Assembly (NCBI RefSeq): GCF_002104455.1
Contig: NZ_NBOC01000007.1
Span: 62,001-126,000 of the forward strand
DNA: 64,000 bases
Source: Colwellia chukchiensis
GTDB taxonomy: Bacteria > Pseudomonadota > Gammaproteobacteria > Enterobacterales > Alteromonadaceae
Reading direction: 5' to 3'
Shown: piece by piece, positions 32,333-43,400 of the stretch
Layout: each line of letters starts with the position of its first letter
Position numbering within the stretch: position 1 is the first letter of the stretch
The notes under the pieces: generated by a model
What the model saw: only the letters and a program-made list of their open reading frames with translations
What the model was told of the DNA's origin: nothing
The model's database searches: none
Position numbers and translations under genes: made by a program

Positions 32333-34030
32333 TTATTGTGCGTTTTTTCCCTGTTGACTAAATTGCTTGATAAAATGGACACCGTCTATCATTAATGGAA
32401 AGTCTGGCTTAGCGGTAATTGGCGCAGCAAGTTGAATAGAATAGCTTTGAAAATTGCCATTTTGATCAACAAACATTGATTTATCTTTATTAAATACCAC
32501 TATGCCTTTATCCATGGTATTCGCTATGATGCGATCGTGATTTAAGGCTTTTATATCAGTGCCATTACTGTAGCTTTTTGCCGCTATATCACAGCCTAAC
32601 CAATGTTTGATCATAGTCGGTTGAATATCCATATGACTCGTCAATTGTTTAATTGCCTTGTTGTCACTGTTAGGCAAAACAAGTAAGGCTGGCTTTATTG
32701 ATAAACTGCTATCTGTGTCGCTGTTGCCAATAGAGCTGATCCAAAGAATATCTTTTTCTGCTTTCTTTCCTTGCGCTAGCATGAGTGCGTCTAAAAACAA
32801 TTGAAATTGATAGCTATTATCGCCTTGGAAATAAAAGATATGTAAACCGGCCGGGTAGCTATTGAGTTTATCAGCAAATACTAAGCTGGATATATCATCT
32901 AGCTGCGTTGTCACGGGAAAAAGCGTGGTAAGCGAGGTTAACAGATCATTATTCTGTTGAACCGCGGTGACGTTGTCAGTTGCATCTACTAGGGTAAAAG
33001 ACGTCGCTAACTGTTTGTCGTCAATTACTTGAAAGAGCATAGGCTTAGTTTTTTGCTTGCTTATCGCGTCTTTATAGATAGTCGGTAAACTATAAAACAA
33101 GTTAAACCAGGCCTCTTTGGGTAACGCGTTATCTATATGATTGTCTAACGACAGGCGACCCTGCTTGATTCTTTGTTTAATATGGTTAAGTTGTTGGCTT
33201 TTTAGTGTTTGGTCAGTTAACACCATAAACACTGATTGTGTTAAAGCTTGTTGGTGTTGACATTGACCTTGGTAACTTGGGTACTGGGGAATATCATCGG
33301 TAAAGGCCAGTGGGCTGGTACGGCGCGCGATATAATCTTCTCGATCAAACATGCCATATTTGGTCAGCAACGTTTTTGCCGTTGATGGGTAAGACAAAGG
33401 TAAAACCGTGTCTTGGCGCAGCACATCATATTCTAAATTAGCATCTGCCCAAATATGGGTGATATGACTAAAAAAGAACAATATCACTAAGGGGCCGACA
33501 ATAAAGCGTGCAAAAACGGTTTTTTGTAATTCTTGTAAGTGTTTCCAAGCATAGTTAGAGCTTAGCAATTGAAATGCTAATATCACTAAGGTTAATACTA
33601 AGCTGACAAACCAAAATGCGCGGCTATTTTGTTGTATTTCATTGTTGATTAATTCCAGAATTGGCGCACTGGACGAAATATTTAAGTGATAACCTAAACG
33701 CGTGTATATAAAAGCGTCGAGTAATAAAAGTAACAACTCGGCGGTGAAGATAATTGAGGCCACAAAGCGAATAAAGCGAGTGCGTGGAAACATTAAAATG
33801 ATGGGGAATAATATCAGCACAAAACTCATGAAGGTGAGAAAGGCCATATGGCTTAACCAAGTGCTGACTAAATAGGCTTTACCGAGTATGGTTTCCGGCA
33901 TTGATTCACTAAAAATATAAATAGATGACAATAATATTGCCGCTAAAATATTAAAAAAGGTGAACCAATGGCTCCAGCTAACTAGCTGCAATAGGCGCTT
34001 ACTATAGGGTTTAGATTCAAATGAAACCAT
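32333..34030 (-). CDS. yejM: YejM/PbgA-like inner-membrane protein (DUF3413 plus degenerate sulfatase domain)
   Basis: 565 residues. Five N-terminal membrane helices form the DUF3413 part (SWSHWFTFFNILAAILLSS, HMAFLTFMSFVLILFP and so on), then a periplasmic sulfatase-like domain. The usual DHG metal-binding text is absent; the matching strand reads ISSIGNSDTDS. The usual catalytic loop is also unrecognisable. Family knowledge: in enterobacteria YejM/PbgA senses lipopolysaccharide and controls LpxC turnover without needing hydrolase activity. Next to yejL and divergent from yejK, the standard order, which supports the assignment despite sequence divergence. Confidence 0.82.
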   Translation of the reverse strand: MVSFESKPYSKRLLQLVSWSHWFTFFNILAAILLSSIYIFSESMPETILGKAYLVSTWLSHMAFLTFMSFVLILFPIILMFPRTRFIRFVASIIFTAELLLLLLDAFIYTRLGYHLNISSSAPILELINNEIQQNSRAFWFVSLVLTLVILAFQLLSSNYAWKHLQELQKTVFARFIVGPLVILFFFSHITHIWADANLEYDVLRQDTVLPLSYPSTAKTLLTKYGMFDREDYIARRTSPLAFTDDIPQYPSYQGQCQHQQALTQSVFMVLTDQTLKSQQLNHIKQRIKQGRLSLDNHIDNALPKEAWFNLFYSLPTIYKDAISKQKTKPMLFQVIDDKQLATSFTLVDATDNVTAVQQNNDLLTSLTTLFPVTTQLDDISSLVFADKLNSYPAGLHIFYFQGDNSYQFQLFLDALMLAQGKKAEKDILWISSIGNSDTDSSLSIKPALLVLPNSDNKAIKQLTSHMDIQPTMIKHWLGCDIAAKSYSNGTDIKALNHDRIIANTMDKGIVVFNKDKSMFVDQNGNFQSYSIQLAAPITAKPDFPLMIDGVHFIKQFSQQGKNAQ

Positions 34031-34075
34031 CGCGTCGCTTTATTCTCTTTATTATTGTTAAAAGGTAATATTTTT

Positions 34076-34306
34076 TTAATTAGAATTTTGTATAGATTTT
34101 TTCAAGGCACTGGTAAAATTGTCAACTATAACCTCATGTTGAGCTTCAGGAACATTATTTAAAATAATTTCTGTTAAGGTATTTCCTAAGCACATCATGG
34201 CCAGATCAGGGTTTGCAGACTCTTTAACGAGCACATCATGCAATTGTTGAATAATATTTTCTACACGTTCGTTGGAATACTTGGATACAATAGGCATCTT
34301 AAACAC
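34076..34306 (-). CDS. yejL: YejL-family protein (DUF1414)
   Basis: 76 residues, the family length, with [25 protein letters not shown] at the start in the usual form and [14 protein letters not shown] near the middle. Function unknown. It lies 45 bases upstream of yejM in the same operon. Confidence 0.92.
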   Translation of the reverse strand: MFKMPIVSKYSNERVENIIQQLHDVLVKESANPDLAMMCLGNTLTEIILNNVPEAQHEVIVDNFTSALKKSIQNSN

Positions 34307-34376
34307 TTAATGGTAATTTAATAAACAAACCTAGAGTTTATCAAATGACCGAACAATATAATACTGACCATTATCT

Positions 34377-35474
34377 ATGAGCTTAATAATTTCTAATATC
34401 GCACTGCATTTTATAGCAAAAAAAGAAGAAACAGGGGAGATTTTACTCAAGTTAGGCCCAGAAAACGTTGCCGCAAACAGTAAAATTGAAAACTTTGTTG
34501 ATGCCCTACATAAAATATATAACAGCAAAGGCAGTAAAGCCTATGGCCATTTTTCGTCAATGCCAGCAGAAGGCGATCGGGCGAGATTTGTTGATATCAT
34601 GGCCAGTTACTTAAGTGATAGCCAAAGTTTTCATGACTTTAGTAGCCAAGCCGCTAATTTGTTAAAAAATGAATTAGAAAAATATGATCTTGCAGAAACT
34701 GGCTATTTAACCATATGTCATTATGAATACATGGGCGGGCGTTATTTACTGGCGGCAATTATTCCTATTTCTGAGCATTACTCAGTTGATGGAGAATTAA
34801 ATATCTCAGCTGATCAGCACCTTGACACCAATAAGTTACAGTTGGCGGCTCGAATTGATTTATTTGATTATCAAAACAATGCCGAAGGCAATCGTTACAT
34901 TTCGTTTATAAAAGGTCGTGCCGGTCGTAAAGTTTCTGACTTCTTTTTAGACTTTCTAAGTTGTGAAGAAGGCTTAAACGCGAAAGAGCAAACCCAAACC
35001 TTAGTGCAAGCCGTGGAAGATTTTGTCGCGGTTAACCAATTTGACGCTAACGAAAAACAACAAACTCGAAAAGAGCTGCTTAGTTATTGTAAAGAGCAAA
35101 AAGAGGCGGCCCAAGATGTTTCCTTGCAAGAACTCGGTCATGTGATTAAAAGTGAAGAAAGCGGCGAAGACTTTTATAAATTTTGTCAGCAACAAGCATA
35201 CCCGATAGAAGAATCTTTCCCACATGATCAAGCTGTGGTCAATAAGGTCACTAAGTACTCTGGTTATGGTAATGGTATCAGTTTAAGTTTTGAACGCAGC
35301 CATTTTGGTGAAGATGTAGTTTATAACCCAAGTAATGACAGCATTACTATTTATAAAGTACCACCAAACCTAAAAGATCAACTGTTGGCGTTACTCGAGC
35401 AAAATAGCTCACAAAGTCAAGCAGCTGCGAGCAAGCTTGTAACTGACGGTGACGACAAAGACAGTGAATTTTAA
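34377..35474 (+). CDS. yejK: Nucleoid-associated protein YejK/NdpA
   Basis: 365 residues, slightly longer than the E. coli protein because of an acidic Gln/Ser/Asp tail (SSQSQAAASKLVTDGDDKDSEF). Conserved text includes FIKGRAGRKVSDFFLDFLSCEEG near residue 180 and the C-terminal GNGISLSFERSHFGEDV. Family knowledge: nucleoid-associated protein that also interacts with topoisomerase IV. It is divergent from yejL-yejM. Confidence 0.93.
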   Translation: MSLIISNIALHFIAKKEETGEILLKLGPENVAANSKIENFVDALHKIYNSKGSKAYGHFSSMPAEGDRARFVDIMASYLSDSQSFHDFSSQAANLLKNELEKYDLAETGYLTICHYEYMGGRYLLAAIIPISEHYSVDGELNISADQHLDTNKLQLAARIDLFDYQNNAEGNRYISFIKGRAGRKVSDFFLDFLSCEEGLNAKEQTQTLVQAVEDFVAVNQFDANEKQQTRKELLSYCKEQKEAAQDVSLQELGHVIKSEESGEDFYKFCQQQAYPIEESFPHDQAVVNKVTKYSGYGNGISLSFERSHFGEDVVYNPSNDSITIYKVPPNLKDQLLALLEQNSSQSQAAASKLVTDGDDKDSEF

Positions 35475-35563
35475 CCAGTAGCACAAATAGCTATGGAAAC
35501 CCGCTATAATGTCGCCCAACGGGCACAAATAAAACAAAATTAAAGAAATAATTAGGATTTAAA

Positions 35564-36592
35564 ATGACAACACTTACCATTACGCGACCTGACGACTGGC
35601 ATGTACATTTACGCGATGGCGCAGCACTGACCACTACCGTTGCCGATATTAGTCGTTATTTTGGTCGCGCGATAGTGATGCCAAACCTTGTACCACCGGT
35701 AACCAATGCTGCATTGGCCGAGCAATATCATCAGCGCATTATGGCCGCTAAGCCCAGTGCCCACTTTAAACCGCTGATGGTGCTCTATTTAACGGATCAA
35801 ACCACAGCACAAGACATTACCGAAGCGAAAGCCTCGGGTTTGGTTTACGCGGCAAAGCTTTATCCAGCCGGTGCTACCACAAACTCATCATCTGGCGTTA
35901 CGCATGTTGATAACATTGCAGAGGTGTTAGCCGCGATGGAAGCGGAGAATATGCCATTGTTAGTGCACGGTGAAGTCACGGATCACGATATTGATATTTT
36001 TGATCGCGAAGCCGTGTTTATTGACACCATCTTGCGCCCTTTGGTAGCCAAATACCCTAATCTGAACATTGTTCTAGAGCATATTACCACTAAACATGCC
36101 GTCGATTTTGTCATGCAAGCCAATGAAAATGTCGCAGCAACCATTACCGCCCATCACTTATTATTCAACCGTAACCACATGCTAGTGGGCGGTATACGAC
36201 CACATTTTTATTGCCTGCCAATATTAAAGCGCAATATTCATCAACAAGCGTTAATTGCAGCGGCGACAAGTGGTAGCGAAAAGTTTTTCTTAGGCACTGA
36301 CTCAGCGCCTCATGCGCAAGCTGCGAAAGAAGCCGCTTGTGGTTGTGCTGGAGCTTATACCGCACATGCCGCCATAGAATTATATGCTGAAGCGTTTGAG
36401 CAAGCAGGGGCGCTAGATAAACTAGAAGGCTTTGCGAGTTTGCATGGACCTAAGTTTTATAATTTACCGGCTAACGCTGAAAAAATCACCTTAACTAAAA
36501 ATGCTTGGTCTGTGCCAGCAACCCTGGCGTTTGGCGACGATAACGTGGTGCCAATTCGCGCCAATGAAACGATAGCCTGGCAAGTGAAATAA
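35564..36592 (+). CDS. pyrC: Dihydroorotase
   Basis: 342 residues, E. coli class II type. Metal ligands: DWHVHLRDG near 11-19, the carboxylated Lys in [17 protein letters not shown] near 98, [14 protein letters not shown] near 140, EHITTKHAV near 172 and GTDSAPH near 245. Role: reversible cyclisation of carbamoyl-aspartate to dihydroorotate in pyrimidine synthesis. Confidence 0.96.
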   Translation: MTTLTITRPDDWHVHLRDGAALTTTVADISRYFGRAIVMPNLVPPVTNAALAEQYHQRIMAAKPSAHFKPLMVLYLTDQTTAQDITEAKASGLVYAAKLYPAGATTNSSSGVTHVDNIAEVLAAMEAENMPLLVHGEVTDHDIDIFDREAVFIDTILRPLVAKYPNLNIVLEHITTKHAVDFVMQANENVAATITAHHLLFNRNHMLVGGIRPHFYCLPILKRNIHQQALIAAATSGSEKFFLGTDSAPHAQAAKEAACGCAGAYTAHAAIELYAEAFEQAGALDKLEGFASLHGPKFYNLPANAEKITLTKNAWSVPATLAFGDDNVVPIRANETIAWQVK

Positions 36593-36609
36593 TAGGAGGG
36601 TGATTAAGA

Positions 36610-37491
36610 ATGCAGTTATTTGTAAATGACTTAACCGTTATCGACTTTTCTTATTGTTGTGCTGAGCGCGGTATTGTTGGTGAAAGCTGGATTGTGGATG
36701 TTTTGCTTGACGGCAGTTTAAATGAAATGAGCATGGTGCTTGATTTCGCCGTGGTAAAAAAACAAATTAAAGCCATTATTGATGATGCGGTTGATCATAA
36801 ATTATTATTACCTATGTTAAATCGTGCCATTAACGTGGAAAATTTAGCTAAGCGTATGGGGCATGAGTATGTTGACTTTAGCTCAAAGCAGGGCAGTTAT
36901 TATTTGCAATCTCCAGCATCGGCATTTGCCAAAATTGCGAGTGATGAAATTACCATAGACGCAGTAACTACACATTTAAAAACCATTATTTTGGCGCAGT
37001 TACCGAAAAACGTACAAGGCTTAACGTTAAAGTTACGTCCGGAAAATATTGATGGTGCTTATTATCATTACACCCATGGTTTAAAATTGCATGATGGCAA
37101 CTGTCAGCGCATTGCCCATGGCCATCGCTCGAAAATTCATATTTATAAAAATGGTCAACGCTCTAGCGCATTAGAAGATGTCTGGTGTTTACGTTGGCAA
37201 GATATTTACCTAGCCAGTGAGGCTGATCGGGTATCGCAAAGCGAAATAGAGCTGTCGGAAACTGCAATGGCAAATTTGACACCCGATCATCAATTTTTTG
37301 CCTACCATGCACCACAAGGGCGTTTTGATATTGCTGTTCCGAGTAATATTTTAGATGTTGTTGACTGCGACTCAACCGTCGAGCTTTTAGCCGACTTTAT
37401 TGTTCGCCAATTGAAACAACAATCGCCTAATGACGAGTTTAAAGTGGTTGCCTTTGAAGGGGTGGCAAAAGGAGCGATTGCCCATGGCTAA
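36610..37491 (+). CDS. 6-pyruvoyl-tetrahydropterin synthase-like protein
   Basis: 293 residues, about twice a normal QueD unit, so probably two tunnelling-fold repeats. N-terminal FSYCCAERGIVGESWIVDV matches the start of the family; a His cluster (RIAHGHRSKIHIY) near residue 172 supplies metal ligands. Family knowledge: zinc enzymes of pterin or preQ0 synthesis, but this long form is of uncertain activity. It begins 18 bases after pyrC with a GGAGGG site and overlaps the next gene by 8 bases, so it is in one operon with both. Confidence 0.8.
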   Translation: MQLFVNDLTVIDFSYCCAERGIVGESWIVDVLLDGSLNEMSMVLDFAVVKKQIKAIIDDAVDHKLLLPMLNRAINVENLAKRMGHEYVDFSSKQGSYYLQSPASAFAKIASDEITIDAVTTHLKTIILAQLPKNVQGLTLKLRPENIDGAYYHYTHGLKLHDGNCQRIAHGHRSKIHIYKNGQRSSALEDVWCLRWQDIYLASEADRVSQSEIELSETAMANLTPDHQFFAYHAPQGRFDIAVPSNILDVVDCDSTVELLADFIVRQLKQQSPNDEFKVVAFEGVAKGAIAHG

Positions 37492-38314
37492 ACCAGTATT
37501 ATTGTTGCACGTTATGTTGTTATTAGCGGCCTTAGTAGTAGCACCGCAGGCAATGGCTAAGCAAGGGCAAAGTGAGCAGTTTTTTCAGGGCGCATTAATT
37601 GTCGGCAAAACTGCCCCTGAAAACACAGTTACGCTTAACGGTAAAGCATTAAAGGTATCAAAATCAGGCGATTACGCCTTGGGCTTTAGTCGCGATGAAA
37701 AAAATAATAGTCGATTGGTGATCACGCGCCCAGATGGCACAAGCGAAACTAAAGTTTTAAAGCCACTCAAGCGAGAGTACAAAATACAGCGGGTTGAAGG
37801 CATAGCGAAAAAAATTATGAACCCTGATCCCGCTGCGCTGAAGCGGGTTAGACAAGACAATAAAAAGATCAAAGCGGCGCGTGAAATCGACAGTGATTTA
37901 ACAGCCTTTGCCGGTGGTTTTATCCCACCTATTGATGGCGTTATTACCGGTGTTTATGGCAGTCAACGTTATTATAATGGTGTACCAAAAACACCGCATT
38001 ATGGCTTAGACTACGCAGGTAAAACTGGCGACCCTGTGCAAGCGCCCGCTGATGGCGTGGTTTTAATGTATGAGCCTGATATGTTTTACTCCGGCGGCAC
38101 TATGATCATAGATCACGGTCATGGCGTCAGTTCGACGTTTTTACATTTAAGCGCGGCTTACGTTAAGGTAGGAGACCAAGTTAAGCAAGGACAGTTAGTG
38201 GCGGCCGTTGGCGCTAGTGGTCGAGCAACGGGGCCGCATCTAGATTGGCGTATTAATTGGTTTAACACCCGCTTAGATCCGGCTTTAGTACTAAAGCTAA
38301 AACCTATACAGTGA
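37484..38314 (+). CDS. Secreted M23-family metallopeptidase
   Basis: 276 residues from the ATG at 37484 (AAAGGAG, then 9 bases). Signal peptide to about 27 (LLLLHVMLLLAALVVAPQAMA). The peptidase domain has the lysostaphin-type zinc pattern: TPHYGLDYA, then DHGHGVSSTFLHLS and GPHLDWRINW. Role: cleaves peptidoglycan cross-links in the periplasm or controls amidases. No LysM or coiled-coil domain is visible. Translation overlaps the pterin-synthase-like gene. Confidence 0.92.
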   Translation: MAKPVLLLHVMLLLAALVVAPQAMAKQGQSEQFFQGALIVGKTAPENTVTLNGKALKVSKSGDYALGFSRDEKNNSRLVITRPDGTSETKVLKPLKREYKIQRVEGIAKKIMNPDPAALKRVRQDNKKIKAAREIDSDLTAFAGGFIPPIDGVITGVYGSQRYYNGVPKTPHYGLDYAGKTGDPVQAPADGVVLMYEPDMFYSGGTMIIDHGHGVSSTFLHLSAAYVKVGDQVKQGQLVAAVGASGRATGPHLDWRINWFNTRLDPALVLKLKPIQ

Positions 38315-38341
38315 TAGTCACCTTAATAAGCACGAAGGCTA

Positions 38342-40474
38342 TTAGCGTGCAAAGTTTTTGGTTGTTTTTATAAAGTAGTCTTCTATTTCTCTAACTGGCA
38401 ATGGTTTACTAAAGAGATAGCCTTGAAATAAGTGGCCACCGTGTTGCTGTAACCAAGTTAATTGCTCCTGACGTTCTATGCCACCGGCGATTATCGTTAA
38501 CTCTAATGTTTTAGCGATATCGATAATCGCTTTAGTAATAGCGGCTTCACAAACGTCAGTGGTAATATTTTCAAGCAGATTTTGATTTAACTTTAAGCTA
38601 TCAATGTCGACCTTTCGTAAGTGGTTTAAGGACGAAAAACCCACACCAAACTCGTCAATCGCTAGCTTTATGCCGAGATCTTTTAGTTCTTTTAAAAGCG
38701 CCAAGGTTTTATCTGAAGGCTGGGAAAGGGTATTTTCATTAATGTCTAGCTCTAAACACTCAGCATTTAAACCCGAGGTATGAAGTGCATTGGCTATATT
38801 AGTGATAATACTGTCATCATCTAACTGTCGTTTTGATATATTAATGGTAACTTTAAGATGGCTTAAGCCCGCTTTTTGCCATTTTACCGCTTGTTGACAA
38901 GCGTTGTTAAGTACCCAATCATCGATTGCTAAAATAAAGTCTGTTTTCTCAGCAACGTCGATAAAATCATGCGCTAATACGAGCCCAGTTTTTGGGTCAT
39001 TCCACCTTACCAGCGCTTCAACACCCACCAAGTGTTGCTTTGCTGCTTCAAGCTGTGGCTGATAGTAAAGTTCTAACTCGCCATTTTTTATAGCGTTTTT
39101 TAACCTGCTTTCAAAGGCACTTTTTTCTTCTAGGTAGTTATTGAGCGTATTTGAATAAAATTGAAATCCATTACGACCTAATTCTTTTGCTTTGTACATG
39201 GCGATATCAGCATGCTTTAGTAAGGTCGGCAAGTCTTGTCCGTCATCTGGAAAAATAGCGATACCAATACTACCTGCAACACGTAGCTTCTTTTCATCGA
39301 TATAAATGGCTTGGCAAAGTTTGCTGTGAACTCGTCGGGCAATGTTTTCAAAGTCTTCCATATTTTTCAGACCACTGACAATCAGTGTAAATTCGTCACC
39401 GCCTAATCTGGAAACACTCATTTTTATTGGATCATAATGGGAAATAAAGTCAGATGACCTTAAGCAATCTTTGAGATTTTGCGCCACACTTTGCAATAAT
39501 TTATCACCGACATCATGACCATAAGTGTCATTAACCGCCTTAAAGTCATCTAAGTCTATAAACATCAATACCGCTTTTTCATCTTCTCTTTCTGCGCGGG
39601 CTAAAGCCGTGTTTACTAATTGTTTAAAGCGCTCGCGATTGGGTAATCCGGTTAATACGTCAAAATAAGCTAAGTGCTGAACTTCTTTTTCAAAGCTTTT
39701 GCGTGCGGTAATATCTTGTATGGTGCCAAGCATTTTACAGGGATAGCCATTGGCATCCATGATGACTTTTGCTTGCTCATGAAATACTCGTTCTTGCGCA
39801 TTGCTTAATTGAATACGGTACTCAACATCAAAAGGTTTTTTATAATAAATTGATTGGGTTATGGTTTCAGCAACAACGTACTTATCATCTGGGTGAAGCT
39901 TATTAAGTAAAAGAGAACGGTCGATATTTTGCGGTGCGTGTTGCAACTGTGCGAGTTGTTTCAGCTGCTCGGAAAAACGCAGCTGCATTGTCGCCAGATC
40001 CAATTCCCATGTGCCCATCAGGGCAATTTCTTGTGCATCTTTTAAGCTTTGTTCACTATTACGCAACTCTTTGAACAAACGGCCGGCTTTTAGGTAATAG
40101 CTGACTCTATGGCCCAATATCGGCCAATTAACCGGTTTAATGATAAAGTCGGTGGCATCGACATTAAAGGCTTTTTCTATGGATTTGTGATCATCCATGC
40201 CGGTGATCAAAACAATAGGTACATCTTTGCCATGAGCTAACGCGCGCATTTGTTGGCAAGCTTGAAAACCATCCATTTCTGGCATGTTTACATCCATTAA
40301 CACTATGTCTATGGCGGTATTTTGAAAAATTTCGACAGCTTGTTTACCGTTTTCGGCCGATTTAACCCAATGACCTGCAGCTGATAAGGTCGACTCAAGC
40401 AGTAAGCGGTGGGCAATATCGTCATCCACCACCAGCGCCGTCATTTGTTGTTCGAATAAATTTTTATCAATCAT
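38342..40474 (-). CDS. Response regulator with REC-PAS-GGDEF-EAL domains; EAL partly degenerate
   Basis: 710 residues. REC (VDDDIAHRLLLES, phospho-Asp in VLMDVNMPEMDG, Lys in IIKPVNW) to about 130; PAS near 150-265; GGDEF near 270-440 with intact SRLGGDEFTLI; EAL from 460. In the EAL domain the signature Glu (GVEALVRW) is present. The later motifs deviate: DEFG instead of DDFG, KLNQN instead of KIDxxF, and AGGIE instead of AEGVE. So phosphodiesterase activity is doubtful, while diguanylate cyclase activity looks possible. It overlaps the histidine-kinase gene by 8 bases and is its likely phosphorelay partner. Confidence 0.92.
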   Translation of the reverse strand: MIDKNLFEQQMTALVVDDDIAHRLLLESTLSAAGHWVKSAENGKQAVEIFQNTAIDIVLMDVNMPEMDGFQACQQMRALAHGKDVPIVLITGMDDHKSIEKAFNVDATDFIIKPVNWPILGHRVSYYLKAGRLFKELRNSEQSLKDAQEIALMGTWELDLATMQLRFSEQLKQLAQLQHAPQNIDRSLLLNKLHPDDKYVVAETITQSIYYKKPFDVEYRIQLSNAQERVFHEQAKVIMDANGYPCKMLGTIQDITARKSFEKEVQHLAYFDVLTGLPNRERFKQLVNTALARAEREDEKAVLMFIDLDDFKAVNDTYGHDVGDKLLQSVAQNLKDCLRSSDFISHYDPIKMSVSRLGGDEFTLIVSGLKNMEDFENIARRVHSKLCQAIYIDEKKLRVAGSIGIAIFPDDGQDLPTLLKHADIAMYKAKELGRNGFQFYSNTLNNYLEEKSAFESRLKNAIKNGELELYYQPQLEAAKQHLVGVEALVRWNDPKTGLVLAHDFIDVAEKTDFILAIDDWVLNNACQQAVKWQKAGLSHLKVTINISKRQLDDDSIITNIANALHTSGLNAECLELDINENTLSQPSDKTLALLKELKDLGIKLAIDEFGVGFSSLNHLRKVDIDSLKLNQNLLENITTDVCEAAITKAIIDIAKTLELTIIAGGIERQEQLTWLQQHGGHLFQGYLFSKPLPVREIEDYFIKTTKNFAR

Positions 40475-43400
40475 CGGTTAACCCCTGTAGTTCAAGGTTT
40501 AGTGCTTTTTCGACGGTTTTATATTCTGCAGTTAATTCTAGCCATAATGTTTTGGCTTGCGGAAAGTTTTCTTGCTGTGTCTCTAACTGTTGACATAGTT
40601 TAGCCAGTGCTGTTGCACCTAAATTTGCGCTAGCAGATTTTAAAGAATGTGCGGTGCTATAAAGCTTGGCACTATCGTTCGCTAAAATAGCTTGCTCTAA
40701 GGTGTCAAGTAATTTAGGTGAGGTGTCTAGGTAGATAGTGATCACGCGTCGTAATATATTGGGTGTGCCCGGTTGATGTAAAGCCAAGATGTTATCGAGT
40801 GCTTTTTGTTGTAAAACTTGTTGCGTTTTTGTTTGCGCACTGTCGCTTATCTTAGCCTGATCATCGCTTACATTTTGCTTTGAGCTTGGTTGTAAATGTT
40901 GTTCAAGTTTATCGGCTTGGTGTTGTAAATTAGAGGTTTTTGTCAACCAGTGGCTTAGAACTTGCTCTAATCGCGTTCGTTCAAAAGGTTTACTAACGTA
41001 ATCGTCCATACCAGCTTCTTGACAGAGTTCTTCGATACCTTGCTGCACATTCGCGGTTAACGCGACGCGTTCGTTCAAAAGGTTTACTAACGTAATCGTC
41101 CATACCAGCTTCTTGACAGAGTTCTTCGATACCTTGCTGCACATTCGCGGTTAACGCGATAATGGGCATATGGTGATTGCTTTGGCTCGTTTGCTCTAGC
41201 TGTCGGATCGCTTTTGTTGCTTCGATACCATCCATAACTGGCATATGACAATCCATTAAGATCAAGTCGAATTCGGCTTTATGGTACAGCATTAAGGCTT
41301 CTTGACCATGGTTTGCGACCTCTACGTTACAGCCCATAATTTCCAGTAGACCTTTTGCAACTTCTTGGTTTACTGGGTTATCTTCAACTAACAATATGGC
41401 GGCACCTTTTAAAGCACTGTTGGGAGTATTGTTAGTAGTTGTTGGCGTGTCTTTATTTTCACTGTACTCAATGACAGGGCTTTTTGCCAATGAAAGTGGT
41501 ATTTCGCGCTCCAGTGTTTTTATGTTCGAGATATCTTGCCACGCAAGCTCACTGATCAAGCAGTCATAAAGTGCTTTTTGTTTCACAGGCTTTGTTAAGT
41601 AACGTTGAATACCGACGTTTTTTGCCCGACAAGCTTCTTCATCAAATGCTGCTGAGCTTAACATAATTAGTTTAGGCGTAATGATATCTGAGTCTTGCAT
41701 TATAATATCGGCGACTTCTATACCATCCATGTTAGGCATATGCCAATCAAGAATAACTAGGTCAAACGCTTGCTGATGATGTTGCGCTTGCTTAATTTTC
41801 ATGATGGCGCTCAAGCCATCTTTGGCTTGTTCAACATCCGTCTGCCAAGTTTTCAATTGATTAAGTAATATTTCACGGTTAATTTTGTTGTCATCAACCA
41901 CTAAAATTCGTTTACCACTTAACGCTTTGGGAATAGGCCAAGCCAGATTATGCTCTTCAACATCGGGCAATGTTAAGTCAAAACTAAACGTTGAGCCTTG
42001 TTCTACTTCACTTTTGACCACCAGTTTGCCACCCATTAATTCAATAATTTGGTGGGTGATGGCTAGTCCTAATCCAGTGCCCCCATATCGGCGAGTTGTT
42101 GATCTGTCTGCTTGCGAGAACGCTTCAAAAATGTGTGCTTGTTGTGATTTTTCTATACCTATACCGGTATCAATAACACTGAAACTATAATGTGACTTTC
42201 CTTGCTCAGCAGCGGTTTTGCTCAATTTAACGACTATATTACCGGTTTGGGTAAACTTGATTGCGTTGCTGATCAGGTTTAATAGTACTTGTCGTAAGCG
42301 ATTTTCGTCACCTTTGACTATGATATAAGGATCATTAGGTAATTGGATGTGTAGCTCAAGTCCTTTTGATTGCGCACTTTCAGCTAGCAGTTCCGCTACG
42401 TCTTCGAGTAATTTTCGTAAATCAAATTGATGGATATCTAACTCTAGTTTTCCGGCTTCAATTTTAGAGAAGTCCAAAATATCGTTGATAATCGACAACA
42501 ATGAGTCACCTGATTTTAATATGGTTTCAGCAAAATGGTGTTGGCGAGCGCTTAATGATGAATTGAGTAGCAGCTCTGCCATGCCTAGTACGCCATTCAT
42601 AGGTGTTCTGATCTCGTGGCTCATGGCGGCTAAAAACTCACTTTTTGCTTTGTTGGCGGTTTCGGCTAATTCTTTTGCCGCCTGCAGAGCTTGTGTTCTT
42701 TCAATGACTTTATTTTCTAGGTTTTCTTGGTGTTCTTTTACACTGCGATTTGAGCGTGCAAGTTGCTCAATCATATGGTTAAAGTTATGGGTTAACTCGC
42801 CAAGTTCGCCGTCATGTGATTTTAATAATGGCTTAGTTAATTCTCCGTATGCGACTTTTTTAGTGGCGGCGACAAACTCCGCGATAGGGCGGGTGATTTT
42901 TCGCGCCAAAATAAAGGTTAGGGTGATAGCAATGACAAATATCAATATGACAACTTTTAATACCGTAACAAGGGACTTTTGCTTTAATTGTTCCATTTGT
43001 GTGGTATTAACCATTAATCGCACATAACCTAGCAATTCGCTTGCCGCGTTATCACTAGGAAGAAAGTCATACTCGTTAAATAAGTTTGAACGAGATGATT
43101 TAACCGGCACCACAAACAGTATTTCTTGACCACTGTCGCTATAGACAGGCGTTGTCGTTGATGGCAGGCTTAGTTTAACAAATGCACGCTGTACGGGTAA
43201 CGCTTCTGTGTACCAACGGTCAGTAATTATGGTGTCATCTTTGCGCACTAAGGCAAGGTAACTAATGGCTTTATCATCAATACTATTGAGGATGAGCTCT
43301 AAGGAGTCTTGGTCTTCTGAGTAAAGGGCAAACTCACTAAATTTTGCTAACATTTGGGCAATAGAGTCACCGTGATTGAGCAGCTCTTTTTTTCGGGTAT

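Noticed and set aside
32133-32357. A 74-codon frame on the plus strand
   Set aside because: It lies across the tRNA-Pro gene and its terminator; its text (VARFELATSRPP) is the well-known false translation of a tRNA.
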